Shown: positions 16,245-26,427 of the stretch, one piece after another
Layout: every line of letters begins with the position of its first letter
Numbering within the stretch: the stretch's first letter is position 1
Source of the DNA: Paracoccaceae bacterium Fryx2
GTDB lineage: Bacteria > Pseudomonadota > Alphaproteobacteria > Rhodobacterales > Rhodobacteraceae
DNA: 64,000 nt
Assembly (NCBI GenBank): GCA_032334235.1
Contig: JAVSGI010000003.1
Span: 186,001-250,000 of the forward strand
Direction of reading: 5' to 3'
Program-made: the position numbers and the translations under genes
The notes under the pieces: model-generated
Told to the model about the DNA's origin: nothing
The model's database searches: none
Seen by the model: the letters and a program-made list of their open reading frames with translations, nothing else

Positions 16245-17990
16245 TCAGCTGCACCCGCTCGTGCCGCCGCAGGTGTTGCACTTCATGCAGGTGCCGTTGC
16301 GGACCAGCGTGTAGTTGCCGCATTCCCCGCAGGGGTCGCCTTCGTAGCCCTGCATCTTTGCCTTGGTGCGGGGGTCCATCGACACCGTGCCGGAGGCGAG
16401 CGCCGAGGTTGCGGTGTAGGTGGCGGCCGCGTCGGCAAAGCCCATGGCGGCGGTCACGGCGTCCATCCGTTCGGCAAGGGCGGTGGTGCCGTTCATGCCG
16501 CCCTGCAGCACCACCAGTTCCTGCGGCAGGCGCTTGCGCAGGTAGCCGGTGGACGAGATCTGGCGCAGCACTTCCAGCCCGCGCGAGGCGGCGGCGTCGG
16601 TCACTTCCGAGATGTTGCGCTTGCCTTCCTGATCGCCGCGCCCGAGGTCGTCGAAGGTGGCGCCCGTCGGTTTGACGTGTGCCAGATCGGTGCGGTCCAG
16701 GTAGCTGACCGCCAGTTCGCGGAAGATGTAGTCGAGGATCGAGGTCGCGTTCTTGATACTGTCGTTGCCCTGAACCATGCCGGCCGGCTCGAACCGGGTG
16801 AAGGTGAAGGCCTCGACAAACTCCTCCAGCGGCACGCCGTATTGCAGGCCGACCGATACCGCGATGGCGAAGTTGTTCATCATGGCGCGGAAGCCCGCAC
16901 CTTCCTTGTGCATGTCGATGAAGATCTCGCCCAGCGTGCCGTCCCGGTATTCGCCGGTGCGCAGATAGACCTTGTGACCGCCGACGATCGCCTTTTGCGT
17001 ATAGCCCTTGCGGCGCTCGGGCAGCTTTTCGCGGTGGCTGCGGACGATTTCCTTGATGATCACCTTTTCGATGATCTTCTCGGCCAGAACCACGGCCTTT
17101 TCGTGCTGGTTGCCGGAGGCAAGGATCTCCTCGGCCTCCTCGTCGTCGTCGATCAGGGCAGAGGCAAGCGGCTGGCTGAGCTTCGATCCGTCGCGGTACA
17201 GCGCGTTGGCCTTGATGCCGAGGCTCCACGACAATTCATAGGCCGCCAGCGTTTCGGCGATGCTGGCCGAGTTCGGCATGTTGATGGTCTTGGAGATCGC
17301 TCCGGAAATGAACGACTGCGCCGCCGCCATCATGTGGATGTGGCTTTCCACCGAAAGATACCGCTTGCCAGTCTTGCCGCAGGCATTGGCGCAATCGAAC
17401 ACGCTCAGGTGCGCGGGCTTGAGGAAGGGCGCGCCTTCCAGCGTCATGGTGCCGCAGACATGGTCGTTGGCGGCGTCGATCTGCGCCTTGGTGAAGCCGA
17501 GGTGGCGCAGCAGGTCGAAGGCCGGGTCGGCCAGCTTCTCGTCGGGGATACCAAGGGTGCCCTTGCAGAAATCGGCGCCCAGTGTCCACTGGTTGAAGAC
17601 AAAGCGGATGTCGAAGGCCGAGGGCAGCGCGCCTTCGATCTTTTCCAGTTCGCGCGGGCCGAAGCCGTGGCCGATCAGCGAGGTGTGGTTGATGCCGGGG
17701 CAGTTGCCCAGGCTGCCATGGCCCACGGCATGGGCCACCATTTCGGCAATCTGCGCCGAGCCGTAGCCGAGCTTCTCCAGCGCCGCCGGAACCGACTGGT
17801 TGATGATCTTGAAGTAGCCGCCGCCCGCCAGCTTCTTGAACTTGACCAGCGCAAAGTCGGGCTCGATGCCGGTGGTGTCGCAATCCATCACAAGGCCGAT
17901 GGTGCCGGTGGGGGCGATGACGGTGGTCTGCGCGTTGCGAAAGCCATGCGCCTCGCCGAGCGTAGCCTCGCCGCCGCCCACCCGGTCCAT
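16245..17990 (-). pseudogene. nrdJ: NrdJ, class II (B12-dependent) ribonucleotide reductase, C-terminal half
   Basis: About 580 residues of NrdJ, open to its normal stop at 16245. Recognisable parts are the [16 protein letters not shown] segment, [12 protein letters not shown], the [16 protein letters not shown] region and the cysteine-rich redox tail ([22 protein letters not shown]). Class II reductases reduce ribonucleotides using adenosylcobalamin. The N-terminal half with the cobalamin contacts and the radical cysteine is absent; in its place the frame continues into a phage tail protein. It is therefore catalytically dead unless another copy exists. The tni transposon lies 11 bp beyond the stop. 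The junction is somewhere near 17960-18000. Confidence 0.9.
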
Positions 17991-19220
17991 CGAATAGCTG
18001 TCCGACCAAGTCGCCGTGACTTCTTTCGAATGGCGGATCACGATATTGCCGCCAACCCGCACATCAGGATCAACGGAGCGGGCCCATTTCAGGATGGCAA
18101 GACCACCGGCGGTTTGCAGCGTGACGCTGCCCAGCCCGGCTGGGGGTGCTGTCAGGCCCAGAATTTCGACTGACGCGGTTTGCCAGACCGACGACACGCC
18201 CAGCACCGAGATCGCTTTCACCCGGAATTGCCATGCGCCGGGCGCAACATCACGGATCTCAAGGCTGGTACCATCGGTGCGGCCATAATCCAGCCAATCA
18301 CCGCCTTCACTCTGCCGTGCCTGCAGTTGATAGCCCGCAACAAAGCCCGAAGGGGCGGCCTCCCAGGCAACGCGCGCCAGAACCTTGAGCCCGCCACCAT
18401 CGCGGGTAATATAAAGATCCTCTGTAACCGTGGGCGGCCCCGGAGCTGGAATATCAAAAGCATTCGGCAACGCCGTGCGTGGGGCGGCCGCATATATCTG
18501 TGCCTCGCTTGCAGCCCAGTCGTACACCAGCGGCGAGGTTTCGCGCAGGACCAGTTCTGGCAGCAGCAGTGCCGCATTACCCGAGGCCGCAAGATCAAGG
18601 CTGACGCCCTGCACCTCAAACGGTTTGGCAGCAAAGCCCCAACGATCATAGGACAGGGTCACCACATCGCCGACTGTGGCCGCCCAAGCGGACAGCTTGC
18701 CCGACAGCCGTACCGTCATTTGACGCCGCGCGCGTTCCAGCTCAATCTTGGCCAGTCGCTGCGCCATCGTGGCCGAGATGGTGAAGGGCAGCGAGATATC
18801 GCGCCATTTCTGCTCTCCGCCGTCCTCCGCCAAATAGGCAGCACTGGCATAGGCCGGAAAGTCATCGGGCTGCCAGTCGTTCTCTGGGGAAACGAACTGT
18901 CCGCGCACCCCGTTGAAGTTTGACGACATCGTCACCCGCGTGGCCAAGGTCAGACCGGCCTCGCGAACATGGTCGGAGGTCAGCGCCACGGACGGTGCGC
19001 GCCACGCCCCTGCATGAATGCGCCAAGACCCGCCCGAGAAAGCGCAACGCCCGGCAAAGGATGTCAGCAACCCCTCGATGATGGTTTTGGGAACCTCAGA
19101 AAGCGTGATGACCCCGTTGCAGGCATAGCGCAGCTCCACCCCACCCCCTGCGAGTGCCACCGGCTCGTCGCAGATATTGGCCGCCTCAATGAGGGCCATC
19201 TCATCAATGCCGTCCGGCTG
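17991..19220 (-). pseudogene. Phage tail-tip (J-like host specificity) protein, internal fragment
   Basis: About 410 residues resembling the middle of a lambda J/GTA-type baseplate or tail-tip protein: [20 protein letters not shown], then a [17 protein letters not shown] segment, then two fibronectin-III-like domains ([47 protein letters not shown]). The N-terminus is lost at the join with the DUF6950-type gene near 19220 and the C-terminus at the join with nrdJ near 17990. The frame is open across the nrdJ junction, so a chimeric protein of about 985 residues could be translated from an internal start such as the ATG at 19202 ([13 protein letters not shown]). Confidence 0.78.
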
Positions 19221-19414
19221 ACGCGCGCGCCGCCAAGCGCAGTGCTGTAGCGTCCGCGCCAGAGGGCGGCCACATCCGCGCCGTCCGTGAGCTGGCTTCG
19301 GATCCCAAAAGCAAATGTTCCACAGTCTTGAAGGCCCCAAGCGAAGGGTTTTACACGTGCGATGTCGATTGCCTCTGCGAGGTGGCGTTCCCAATTGTCG
19401 ATGTGAGACATCAT
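19221..19414 (-). pseudogene. DUF6950-type tail assembly protein, N-terminal fragment
   Basis: The ATG at 19414 (or 19411) follows AAGGGAAA. The protein starts [35 protein letters not shown] and reads to [15 protein letters not shown], the usual first about 65 residues of this family, which normally lies just before the tail-tip gene in such phages. After about 19220 the frame runs out of phase through the tail-tip fragment to a stop at 19064. This indicates a deletion joining the two genes. Confidence 0.75.
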
Positions 19415-19455
19415 TTTCCCTTGCCCATCTAAGCGTGGCGCGCCAACTTTGCGGC

Positions 19456-19713
19456 ATGCGCGCCTTTGATTTCCCCTTTGAGACTGTCGAGATCAGCTGC
19501 CCTGTCTGCGGTCGCTTCGGGCGCTATTCCAAAGAACGTTTTGTGGAGCGTGTTGGCGCGAATACGCCGCTGCCCACAGCGCTCGACATCATTGCCAAAG
19601 ATTGCCCCGAAGACCGGCCTAGCCTCACGAACATGCAGGGCCGCTGCCGGGCCAGCTATCCACAGCTTATCCAGATGAATAGTCCCTCAAACCCGGCCAA
19701 CTCCGCAAATTAA
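19456..19713 (+). CDS. Small CPVCG zinc-finger-like protein, unknown function
   Basis: 85 residues on the strand opposite the tail genes. It begins [29 protein letters not shown] and continues with a DCP...[10 protein letters not shown] pattern, so it has a CxxC pair plus later cysteines that could bind a metal. The same type of small protein occurs in alphaproteobacterial phage-related loci, as far as I recall. The start is 41 bp from the divergent DUF6950 fragment and its end overlaps the convergent tail gene by 4 bp. Longer upstream frames lack family-like sequence. Confidence 0.6.
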   Translation: MRAFDFPFETVEISCPVCGRFGRYSKERFVERVGANTPLPTALDIIAKDCPEDRPSLTNMQGRCRASYPQLIQMNSPSNPANSAN

Positions 19714-20270
19714 CCGCGTCCCCAGGTAATCTCCCGGTCTTGAATGGCGGTGACATATTCAAAGCCAAGATCACCCGGATACAGCACCTGCTGGCTTTCA
19801 TGGGTATAGCGCCACGTCCGCGCCACGGTCAGGTCAATCAACCGGCTTTCATAGCTGATGGTAATCGTGCAGCTGTCAGCATCATCCTTGATTTCTGGTA
19901 CATCAAGACGGCCCGAGAAGGCCTGCACCGGATCGGCGATAATCTGGCCTGTTTCAGACAAAAGCCCGAGCCAGATCCGGCCCGGCAAACCTTGCCGCGC
20001 CTCTGCAATGGCCATTTGCACCAGATCGAGCGGTACGCCAGACAACGAGACCGCCGTGCCACCCGCCACGACCTCGCCGGTTTCATCAAGAGAACCGATG
20101 CCTAGAAGCGACCCCGCGCCAGCCCAACTCTCGTCGTTCCAGCCGGTCTCGCCCAGCCCCGACCAAATCCGCACCCAGCCTGTGGCGAATTGGCCCTCGA
20201 AGAAGATCACCGGGCGAAGGTGTTGCTCTGCCAGTGCCGCAGCAAAAGCGCCGGTTACATCTCGGCTCAT
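19710..20270 (-). CDS. Phage tail protein (DUF2163-like position), baseplate component
   Basis: 186 residues starting MSRDVTGAFAAALAEQHLRPVIFFEGQF. No transmembrane segment. It lies between the distal tail gene and the tail-tip gene, where siphophages place a hub or baseplate component. The repeated beta-type segments (GWVRIWSGLGETGW; SCTITISYESRLIDL) fit a tail structural protein. The precise family is not certain; the role is inferred mainly from position. Confidence 0.7.
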   Translation of the reverse strand: MSRDVTGAFAAALAEQHLRPVIFFEGQFATGWVRIWSGLGETGWNDESWAGAGSLLGIGSLDETGEVVAGGTAVSLSGVPLDLVQMAIAEARQGLPGRIWLGLLSETGQIIADPVQAFSGRLDVPEIKDDADSCTITISYESRLIDLTVARTWRYTHESQQVLYPGDLGFEYVTAIQDREITWGRG

Positions 20271-20288
20271 GTCAAATGTCCTCGCAGT

Positions 20289-20876
20289 TCAAAGCGCCTC
20301 TCGGGCTGAGATCGTAAACCGATGCTGATCCGCCCGGCCAATGACCGTCGGCACCGGCGCCGTTAGCCGAAGAAGAACGGATGGGGCATTCAGGCCGATC
20401 GTCGTGCCGAGCTGAACGGTACTGCGCAGGGATGGTACAAACGCCAGCTCCGCCTCGCTGCCAACCGGCGTCACATCCGCCGTCAGTTGATAAAGCCGCG
20501 TCGTGGCCTCGGACCCTAGCTGAAAGAAATCCCCTGCGCGCAGACCAAGTCCCCGGCCTGCGGTGCGCAGGCTCAAAGCATCCGCCGCCTGCGTCTCGGT
20601 AACATAAGGATTACCCACCCCGACCAGCACTTCAATCGTTGGGTCAGGAAACAAAAACCGCCCCCGCAAACCGCCCAAAGCGGCAAAGAACGCAGACAGG
20701 CTGCGGCCATTGGCACCTTGCGTTACCGCCATCTCAATCTGGTACTCCCACCATGATGCGCCCCAGTCTTGGATTTGCGACGTGCCGGTAAAGGGTGAGC
20801 GTGCCTCGGCCACGGAGGTAACCAGACGCCGTTCAAGTGCGGACACCAGCACCAGTGGCAACACTGCAATTGTCAT
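20289..20876 (-). CDS. Phage distal tail-like protein
   Basis: 195 residues. It starts as an ATGA overlap with the tape measure stop and is followed 18 bp later by the next tail gene. The pattern WEYQIEMAVTQGANGRSLSAFFAALGGLRGRFLFPDP resembles proteins annotated as distal tail components in Rhodobacterales siphophages. It probably forms the ring between the tail tube and tip. No damage visible. Confidence 0.68.
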   Translation of the reverse strand: MTIAVLPLVLVSALERRLVTSVAEARSPFTGTSQIQDWGASWWEYQIEMAVTQGANGRSLSAFFAALGGLRGRFLFPDPTIEVLVGVGNPYVTETQAADALSLRTAGRGLGLRAGDFFQLGSEATTRLYQLTADVTPVGSEAELAFVPSLRSTVQLGTTIGLNAPSVLLRLTAPVPTVIGRADQHRFTISAREAL

Positions 20877-23310
20877 ATCGCCTGACCCCGTCGCCGCCCA
20901 TCCGCGACGCTTTGCTTGGCGATGCGCGCGATTTCAGGAAGTGCCGCGCGCAGGCGGGCCTCAATCTGTTCGGCCACGCCAATTTGTGCGCCGCGCGCGT
21001 CAATTGAGATCGACATGTTTGGTGCCGCCCCGCCTGCGCCATAGCCCGCTGCCTGCCTGCGGCTTAACACCCGCTCGCCGCGCTGCAAGATTGCGGGCAC
21101 CTCATCGGGTTTCAGACCCGCCCAGCCTCCAGCATGCATGCGCGGTGCTGCGGCAAAGGCCAGCGCTGGAACCCTGCGGCTGGTTCCGCCAGTCCCGACC
21201 ATGCCGCCTGCATGCAAAACCGAGCCAAATATATCCCCACCGCCAAACGCCCCCGACAGCGCACTGGCAATGGGTCCCAAAACTGCGCGCTTGAACGCCA
21301 GCGTTGCCAGATCAGCGAGGATTGAAGACACCAAGGACTTGAAGTCGAACTTGCCGGTGGTGATAAATTGCTTGAACGCAGTTTCAGCCGATTGAAAGCC
21401 GCTGACCAAAGTGCTGCCAAGGCCCTTGCCCCAGTCCATCGCCTGCTTGGAATAGTCCGCCAAGGATTGTGAGACGGCCGCCCAGCCGGTTTTGGCCACT
21501 TCGGCGGCGCTCTTGACCGCCCCACCTGCAGAGTTTGCCGCGCTTGTTGCACCGTCCAGCGCCTCCGCAACGCCTGAGGCCGATGCCTGTGCCTCATCAA
21601 GCGCATCAGCCCCCGCAGCAGCACTGCCGCTTACGGCATCTTTGAGCGCCTGCCAACTTGCAAGCGGCGCTGTGGCCCCTGCGGCCAGATCAGTCGCTGC
21701 CTGGCGGTAGCTGTTCGCAGTCGCAAGCGCGTCAGTGGCAAGGCCGCTCAGACCAAGATCAGGGGCGGTCAGGGGGTTTTTGGCAAAGGCGCGCTGGAAC
21801 GCTTCTGCCGCCACCGTGCCCGCCTCGGCCGAGGCCCCCGCAAAGGGGTTTGTAATATCACCAAGACTGATTTCGCCAATCTGGCCAAAGGTGGTCTCAA
21901 TCCCTACGGCTGCCAGCGCATCCCGGATCTTGCCGGTAAAAGCATCAATCCGCCCGAGGGCTCCGTTCAGCATTGCCTCAATGCCGTCGAGCATGCGGTT
22001 GGCCGCTGTGAACACCAGATCGCCAATCACGCCAGGCAGGCGCGACCAGATTGCCTTCACGGCCAGAAGAGCGCCTTCAAAGGTGTTGGCTGTCGCATTA
22101 CCAAACCCCACCACGCTTTCAATTGCGGACGCCATGCCCATGGCCGCATCCGCTTTCAGATCGTAGAACATCGCGGTGGCCGCGGCCCCAGCTGAGCTCG
22201 CGGCCATTCTAATGCGGCTCCAGACCTCGACCGCGACGTCGTTCAAAAGCCCCATCGCGGCGCCAAAGCCGCCAGCACCTGTAACAAGCCGGGTGAACCA
22301 ATAGACCAACTCACCAGCGCCCACGATCAGCGCGCCAATGCCGGTGCGGATCAGCGCGCCCCGCAAAATGACAAGGGCTGTGGCAAGCCCGCGCACCGAC
22401 AGCGCCGCTATCGCCATTGCGGCAACCAGCGTCCCGCAAGGAAGGCCGCAAAGGTTGCCGCATAAGCACCAAGCCTGCCAAGGTTGTCAAAGACACCCGC
22501 AATCGCTTGGCCCAGCGGTCCCGTGGTTTTGGATACCGCCGCCAGTGCATTGGCCACCGCCTCAAGGCCCGGGGCCGCAGCCACTGCCAGCTGGTTTGAC
22601 ACACCCCGCCAGATCAGTCCGAGGCGCGACAGCGCATCATTGGTGCGCTCAATCTGGTCTGCGTCCTGCTCGGAGACAACAATGCCAAAATCATTCACGT
22701 CAGCGGTGGCTTGGCGCAGCGTGGCGGTATCAATGCGCGTAAACACCAAAGCTGCGCGGTCGCCAAAGAGCTGTGACGCAACCGCCGCGCGCTCGGCCTC
22801 GGGCACAAACTCCGCCAGCCGGTCCTGGATCAAGGCAATGCGCTGATCAAGCGGCAGGCTTTGCAGCGCGCTGACAGACAGACCAAGGCGGTCAAGCGCT
22901 TGGACGGCAGGGCCAGCACCTGCCGCTGCCTGGCTTAGGCGCCTTGTCAGCTGCACCGTGGCCTGCTCGACATTGCCCATCGAGACGCCAGAGAGATCAG
23001 CGGCCCGGTCCAGCACTTGCAGACTTTCCACCGTGGTGCCCAGAGATTGCGCCATTTTGGCCTGCGCATCGACGGTTTGCAGGCCAGAGCGGATCATGGC
23101 CACTCCCGCCACCACTGTGGCCGCAGCCATAACGCCCGCGGCAAGGGCCGCCCGGCGCGATAAGGCCGCAAGCCGCGCATTGGCCAGATCCATCTCCCGG
23201 CTCAGCCTACCAAAGCCGCGGCTGCCCGCATCGCCCACACCTTCCAGCTCGGCGCGCACTTGCCGTCCGCCGCTGGCCGAGAGGCGCACAGAGACCCGTT
23301 TTTCGGTCAT
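20873..23310 (-). pseudogene. Tail tape measure protein, frameshifted
   Basis: Two overlapping frames make one protein of about 810 residues. The N-terminal part (23310-22408) starts MTEKRVSVRLSASGGRQVRAELEG, with a coiled coil and hydrophobic segments (ALAAGVMAAATVVAGVAM). The C-terminal part begins around MAIAALSVRGLATALVILRG and continues to 20873 with a glycine/alanine-rich region. Near 22430 the first frame ends FLAGRWLPQWR; adding one G to the GG of CTGG would give GRWVAAMAIAALS and restore continuity. This is a 1-base deletion or a sequencing error. Tape measure proteins set tail length and take part in DNA delivery. Confidence 0.82.
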
Positions 23311-23557
23311 AGCCCTTGTTCCATTCTCTCGTTAAGTTTCTGAACCATCACCGCCTCTACAGCCGGTAGCATCTCGGCCACAGCCAGCGGCGAAAGCCCA
23401 AGCGCAGAGGCCAGCGCAAAGGCTGCCGCCATGTCCCAGCCAATCACCGCATTGCCTGACGGCCCTTGCGCCAGCCGCAGCTGGCCGCCCAAGCGCTGCA
23501 CCAGGTCCCAAACCTGCCAGCCTTCATACGTCTGCGGTGCGTTTACGCGGCTGGGGC
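23307..23557 (-). CDS. Tail assembly chaperone, T-like part (DUF7697-like)
   Basis: About 80 residues, VNAPQTYEGWQVWDLVQRLGG...MLPAVEAVMVQKLNERMEQGL, with no convincing start codon of its own. It overlaps the end of the upstream chaperone gene in another frame and ends overlapping the tape measure start by 4 bp. In siphophages the second chaperone is made by ribosomal frameshifting as a G-T fusion; this arrangement fits. The frame is open upstream to 23705, but that part is a shadow of the first chaperone. Confidence 0.6.
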
Positions 23558-23980
23558 AGTCGAGGCAGTCTTGCTGGCAGGCGGCGCAATAGGCGTCACC
23601 CCCGCCGAAGGACCACTCGGCAAGGGCGCAAAGCCGTTTTTTTCCGCATCGATCAACAGACCTTTGGCGACGTATTGGGTCTGGAACGCCTCGAACACCG
23701 GCCAAAGATCCAGCAGGGCATCAATGGCAGCCTCAGAAGGTGGAAGATGCACACCGCTCGCATCGCCCACCCCCTCCCATTCGAGAATGGCCAAGCGGGC
23801 CAGCGCTTTGGCAAAGGCCACGGCGCGTTCATCATCACTGGCACCAGTGGCAAGGCCTTGGATCGCAGGGTCCGCGCGCGCGGCCACCATCAGCGAGGTG
23901 GTCAGCGGGCGCAGCTGCAAACGCAGGCCTGCGATGAGATCAAGCCACTTCGGCCCGTTGGAAAGGTTAAGTTCTATCAT
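23543..23980 (-). CDS. Tail assembly chaperone, G-like
   Basis: 145 residues starting MIELNLSNGPKWLDLIAGLRL, with an ATGA overlap with the tail tube stop. It lies between the tail tube and tape measure genes, the standard place of the lambda G/T chaperones. A CCCC run at 23553-23556, ten bases before the stop, is where a -1 shift would lead into the downstream frame. The C-terminus is proline/alanine-rich (PSAGVTPIAPPASKTASTAP). Confidence 0.7.
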   Translation of the reverse strand: MIELNLSNGPKWLDLIAGLRLQLRPLTTSLMVAARADPAIQGLATGASDDERAVAFAKALARLAILEWEGVGDASGVHLPPSEAAIDALLDLWPVFEAFQTQYVAKGLLIDAEKNGFAPLPSGPSAGVTPIAPPASKTASTAPAA

Positions 23981-24918
23981 GCATAGCTCGCGACTGAGTT
24001 GGTGAGGACAATGGTGCAAAGCCGTGCAGGCGTCGTCCCCTTCGCCGCCTGCCAATCAAACGAGGCTTGAATGCCCTGCGGCCCTTGGATCTCGATCCGG
24101 GGCCGGGGCAGATAGACCGCATGGGCCGTAAAGCTGAGGCTGGCACTGGCCCCAAGGCTGTAGCTGAACTCCAACTCGCAAGGCGCGCCATCAATGGCTT
24201 GGGTCACCAGCGCGCTGTCAGCAAAGCGCACATCAATCTTGCCCGTCAAAGCCGCCATCGCCGGATCCGCCCCATCGATCTTGCCATCTGCTCGGATGGT
24301 CTCCACCCGCTCAAGGTTGTTGGCATAGGTAATCTCTGCCGAGACCACATGGCCAAGGGCTGTGCCATTGCGCTTGATGGAGCCGTTAAAGTGGCCAAAA
24401 CGCTGCAGCGCGATTGCGTTCGGCGTACCCGCACCTGATGCGGTGGCAATCGTCTCGCCCTGCGCGATGATCTTGGCCGTCGCTGTCAACAGCCCCGAGC
24501 GCTGCATGGTCCAGCTCAGCTGATCCAACATGCAGCCCGAATACATCGCATAGCGCGGTACCTCCGGCATGCCGGTTTCCACCGAGAAGCTCGGCAGTGC
24601 CCAAGACCCTGAGGTGAAGGTGTGCGTTTTGGGCGTGGTGCCGCTGGTAACGGGCGCGCCAAAGGCGGCCTTGAGCCAAAACCCGAACGCCTCGATATCA
24701 ATCGGCACCGAGACATCACCGTCCGCCGTCACCGCATCTTTGATCGGGGCCAGCGGATCGCGACCATAACCCAAGAGGTCCGAGGCCAGCAGCGGTTGCT
24801 CAGCCCCAAGCGAGGTGCTGGCAAAGGGCATCAGCTTGAACCCCGTGGTCGGGGCGGTGCCATAAATAGTCTCAAACGCCAGCGCCATCTGCGCCCGCGC
24901 GCCTTGCGCACGTGCCAT
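23977..24918 (-). CDS. Phage major tail tube protein
   Basis: 313 residues, starting MARAQGARAQMALAFETIYGTAP. The family hallmarks are an N-terminal FETIYGT segment, a central GFWLKAAFGAPVTSGTTPKTHTF stretch and a beta-rich C-terminal domain. It forms the tail tube of a siphophage. It sits in order between the tail terminator and the chaperones. No damage visible. Confidence 0.85.
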   Translation of the reverse strand: MARAQGARAQMALAFETIYGTAPTTGFKLMPFASTSLGAEQPLLASDLLGYGRDPLAPIKDAVTADGDVSVPIDIEAFGFWLKAAFGAPVTSGTTPKTHTFTSGSWALPSFSVETGMPEVPRYAMYSGCMLDQLSWTMQRSGLLTATAKIIAQGETIATASGAGTPNAIALQRFGHFNGSIKRNGTALGHVVSAEITYANNLERVETIRADGKIDGADPAMAALTGKIDVRFADSALVTQAIDGAPCELEFSYSLGASASLSFTAHAVYLPRPRIEIQGPQGIQASFDWQAAKGTTPARLCTIVLTNSVASYA

Positions 24919-24944
24919 GGGGGTCTCCTCATTATTGTGGGGTG

Positions 24945-25361
24945 TCAGGCCAGTGGGCCGGTGGTGGTGTAATGCAGGACGATGGTGATCACCGCCGCCT
25001 TCAGGCTCGCAGCGCCCTCGACGGGCAGATCCACCGGGCGCGGCGCTTCCGCTTCAATCCAATCGCAGAGGCCACCAAGCGTGTGATCGCCAGAGATCAC
25101 AGCGCCAATCTGGCCGCAGCGCGTGGCAAAAGCAGCATCTCGGGCCACGCCCTGCACGATGACCTCCAGCTCCGCGCGATGTTGGAAGTGATATAAAAGC
25201 GGCGACAGCGTCACCGCTGGATCGCCCGGATCACCGTCGCGCAGGATCAAAAGGCCAGCTGCTGGCACGCGTTCAGGCAGGACCTCGCCGCGCAGAACCG
25301 GCACGAACGGGATCAGCCGCAAGAGATCCGCAAGAGCGGTCAGGATGGTTTCGCGTGTCAT
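24945..25361 (-). CDS. Phage tail terminator / minor tail protein
   Basis: 138 residues starting MTRETILTALADLLRLIP, with the conserved GLLILRDGDPG and LEVIVQG segments. Homologues are often mis-named acyl-CoA transferase in databases. Its position between DUF6441 and the tail tube gene fits the lambda gpU role of capping the tail. The start overlaps the previous stop by one base. Confidence 0.78.
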   Translation of the reverse strand: MTRETILTALADLLRLIPFVPVLRGEVLPERVPAAGLLILRDGDPGDPAVTLSPLLYHFQHRAELEVIVQGVARDAAFATRCGQIGAVISGDHTLGGLCDWIEAEAPRPVDLPVEGAASLKAAVITIVLHYTTTGPLA

Positions 25362-25990
25362 CAGACTTTGCCCTCAACCCAGTTCGCTACAATCAACCCT
25401 GGCACGCGGTCCACGGCCCGCTCTGCATCGCGCGCCAGATCAAGGCGTTTCGCCAGCTTTACCTGTGGCACCAACAAAAAGATCGGCATGGTTGCGACGC
25501 CGCGCCCGGTCTTTGACTTTGACGCGACACCCAACCCACGGCTGTTCAGCCGCCCTTCAGCCACCAGCAAACTGGGTCCCCGCCTGCGATAGACAAACTG
25601 CAACTTCAGACCTTGCCTGCGTTCCCATTCCCCGGGTGTGATGCGCCCACCACGGGCTGACTTGCCCGCGGCCGCTGTCGGGATCGCCAGCCAAAACCCG
25701 TCCTTGGACCGGATCAGCGGACCGGTGTCATGCGCGCGGAGGATCACCGGCGCTTGCGACCACACCAAGGCGGCCGCACTCAGGCTGTCACCAGATTTGG
25801 GATAGCTGGCGAGCCGGATTGAGTTGCCAAGTCGCCGCCCAAGCCCGGCCCCGGTGATCTGAGCGCGCCAAGCGGTCTTCAGCCCCGTTCCAGCCTCATA
25901 CATGGCGGTTGAGACTGCCTTTTCGCCTGCCTTGATCTCGGCCGCCATCGCCGCGATCAGATCAGGCGCAAGATCGAGCTTGATCTTCAT
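25361..25990 (-). CDS. DUF6441 protein, head-tail completion
   Basis: 209 residues starting MKIKLDLAPDLIAAMAAEIKAGEKAVSTAM. Typical of the family are the long amphipathic N-terminal helix and the GLGRRLGNSIRLASYPK stretch. The family sits where lambda Z or HK97 gp10 is found, so it probably helps join head and tail. It overlaps the split head-tail adaptor gene by 4 bp upstream. Confidence 0.75.
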   Translation of the reverse strand: MKIKLDLAPDLIAAMAAEIKAGEKAVSTAMYEAGTGLKTAWRAQITGAGLGRRLGNSIRLASYPKSGDSLSAAALVWSQAPVILRAHDTGPLIRSKDGFWLAIPTAAAGKSARGGRITPGEWERRQGLKLQFVYRRRGPSLLVAEGRLNSRGLGVASKSKTGRGVATMPIFLLVPQVKLAKRLDLARDAERAVDRVPGLIVANWVEGKV

Positions 25991-26427
25991 GCGGGGCTCA
26001 GTTCCAAGGTCCAGATCAGTTTTTCCCGATCGCGGCGAGGTTCACCTTGGATCAGGAATGTCTCATCCCCGATCAGGATTTGCTCTTGCGGATGCAGGGT
26101 GGGGATATCGGCCACGCGCAGATCAATGCGCGTTGTTTCCGACCAAAGCCGCGCGGACCCGAACTCGGTGATCTCATCGGGTCGTCGCAGGATGCCCCGC
26201 GCACGGGTAAAGCGCCCCTCCCCGTCTCGGTGCCAGATTTCCACCGACATATTGGGATCAGCAAACAGCGCACCGATAGCATGCGTGTTTCGCTTGATGG
26301 TGGGCATCGATTTCACGGGATCATGGGCAGTCATTTCGCGTGAAGCTGGGCACTGATTTCGCGGGATCGCGGGCAGGTCTGGTCGGCAAATTGAGGATAG
26401 TTGCGCCTTCAGGAATGAAGGGGTGGC

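Noticed and set aside
15804-18173. A 789-residue plus-strand reading frame
   Set aside because: It runs antisense to the NrdJ fragment and has low-complexity, arginine/alanine/glycine-rich translation; the minus-strand frame matches NrdJ in detail.
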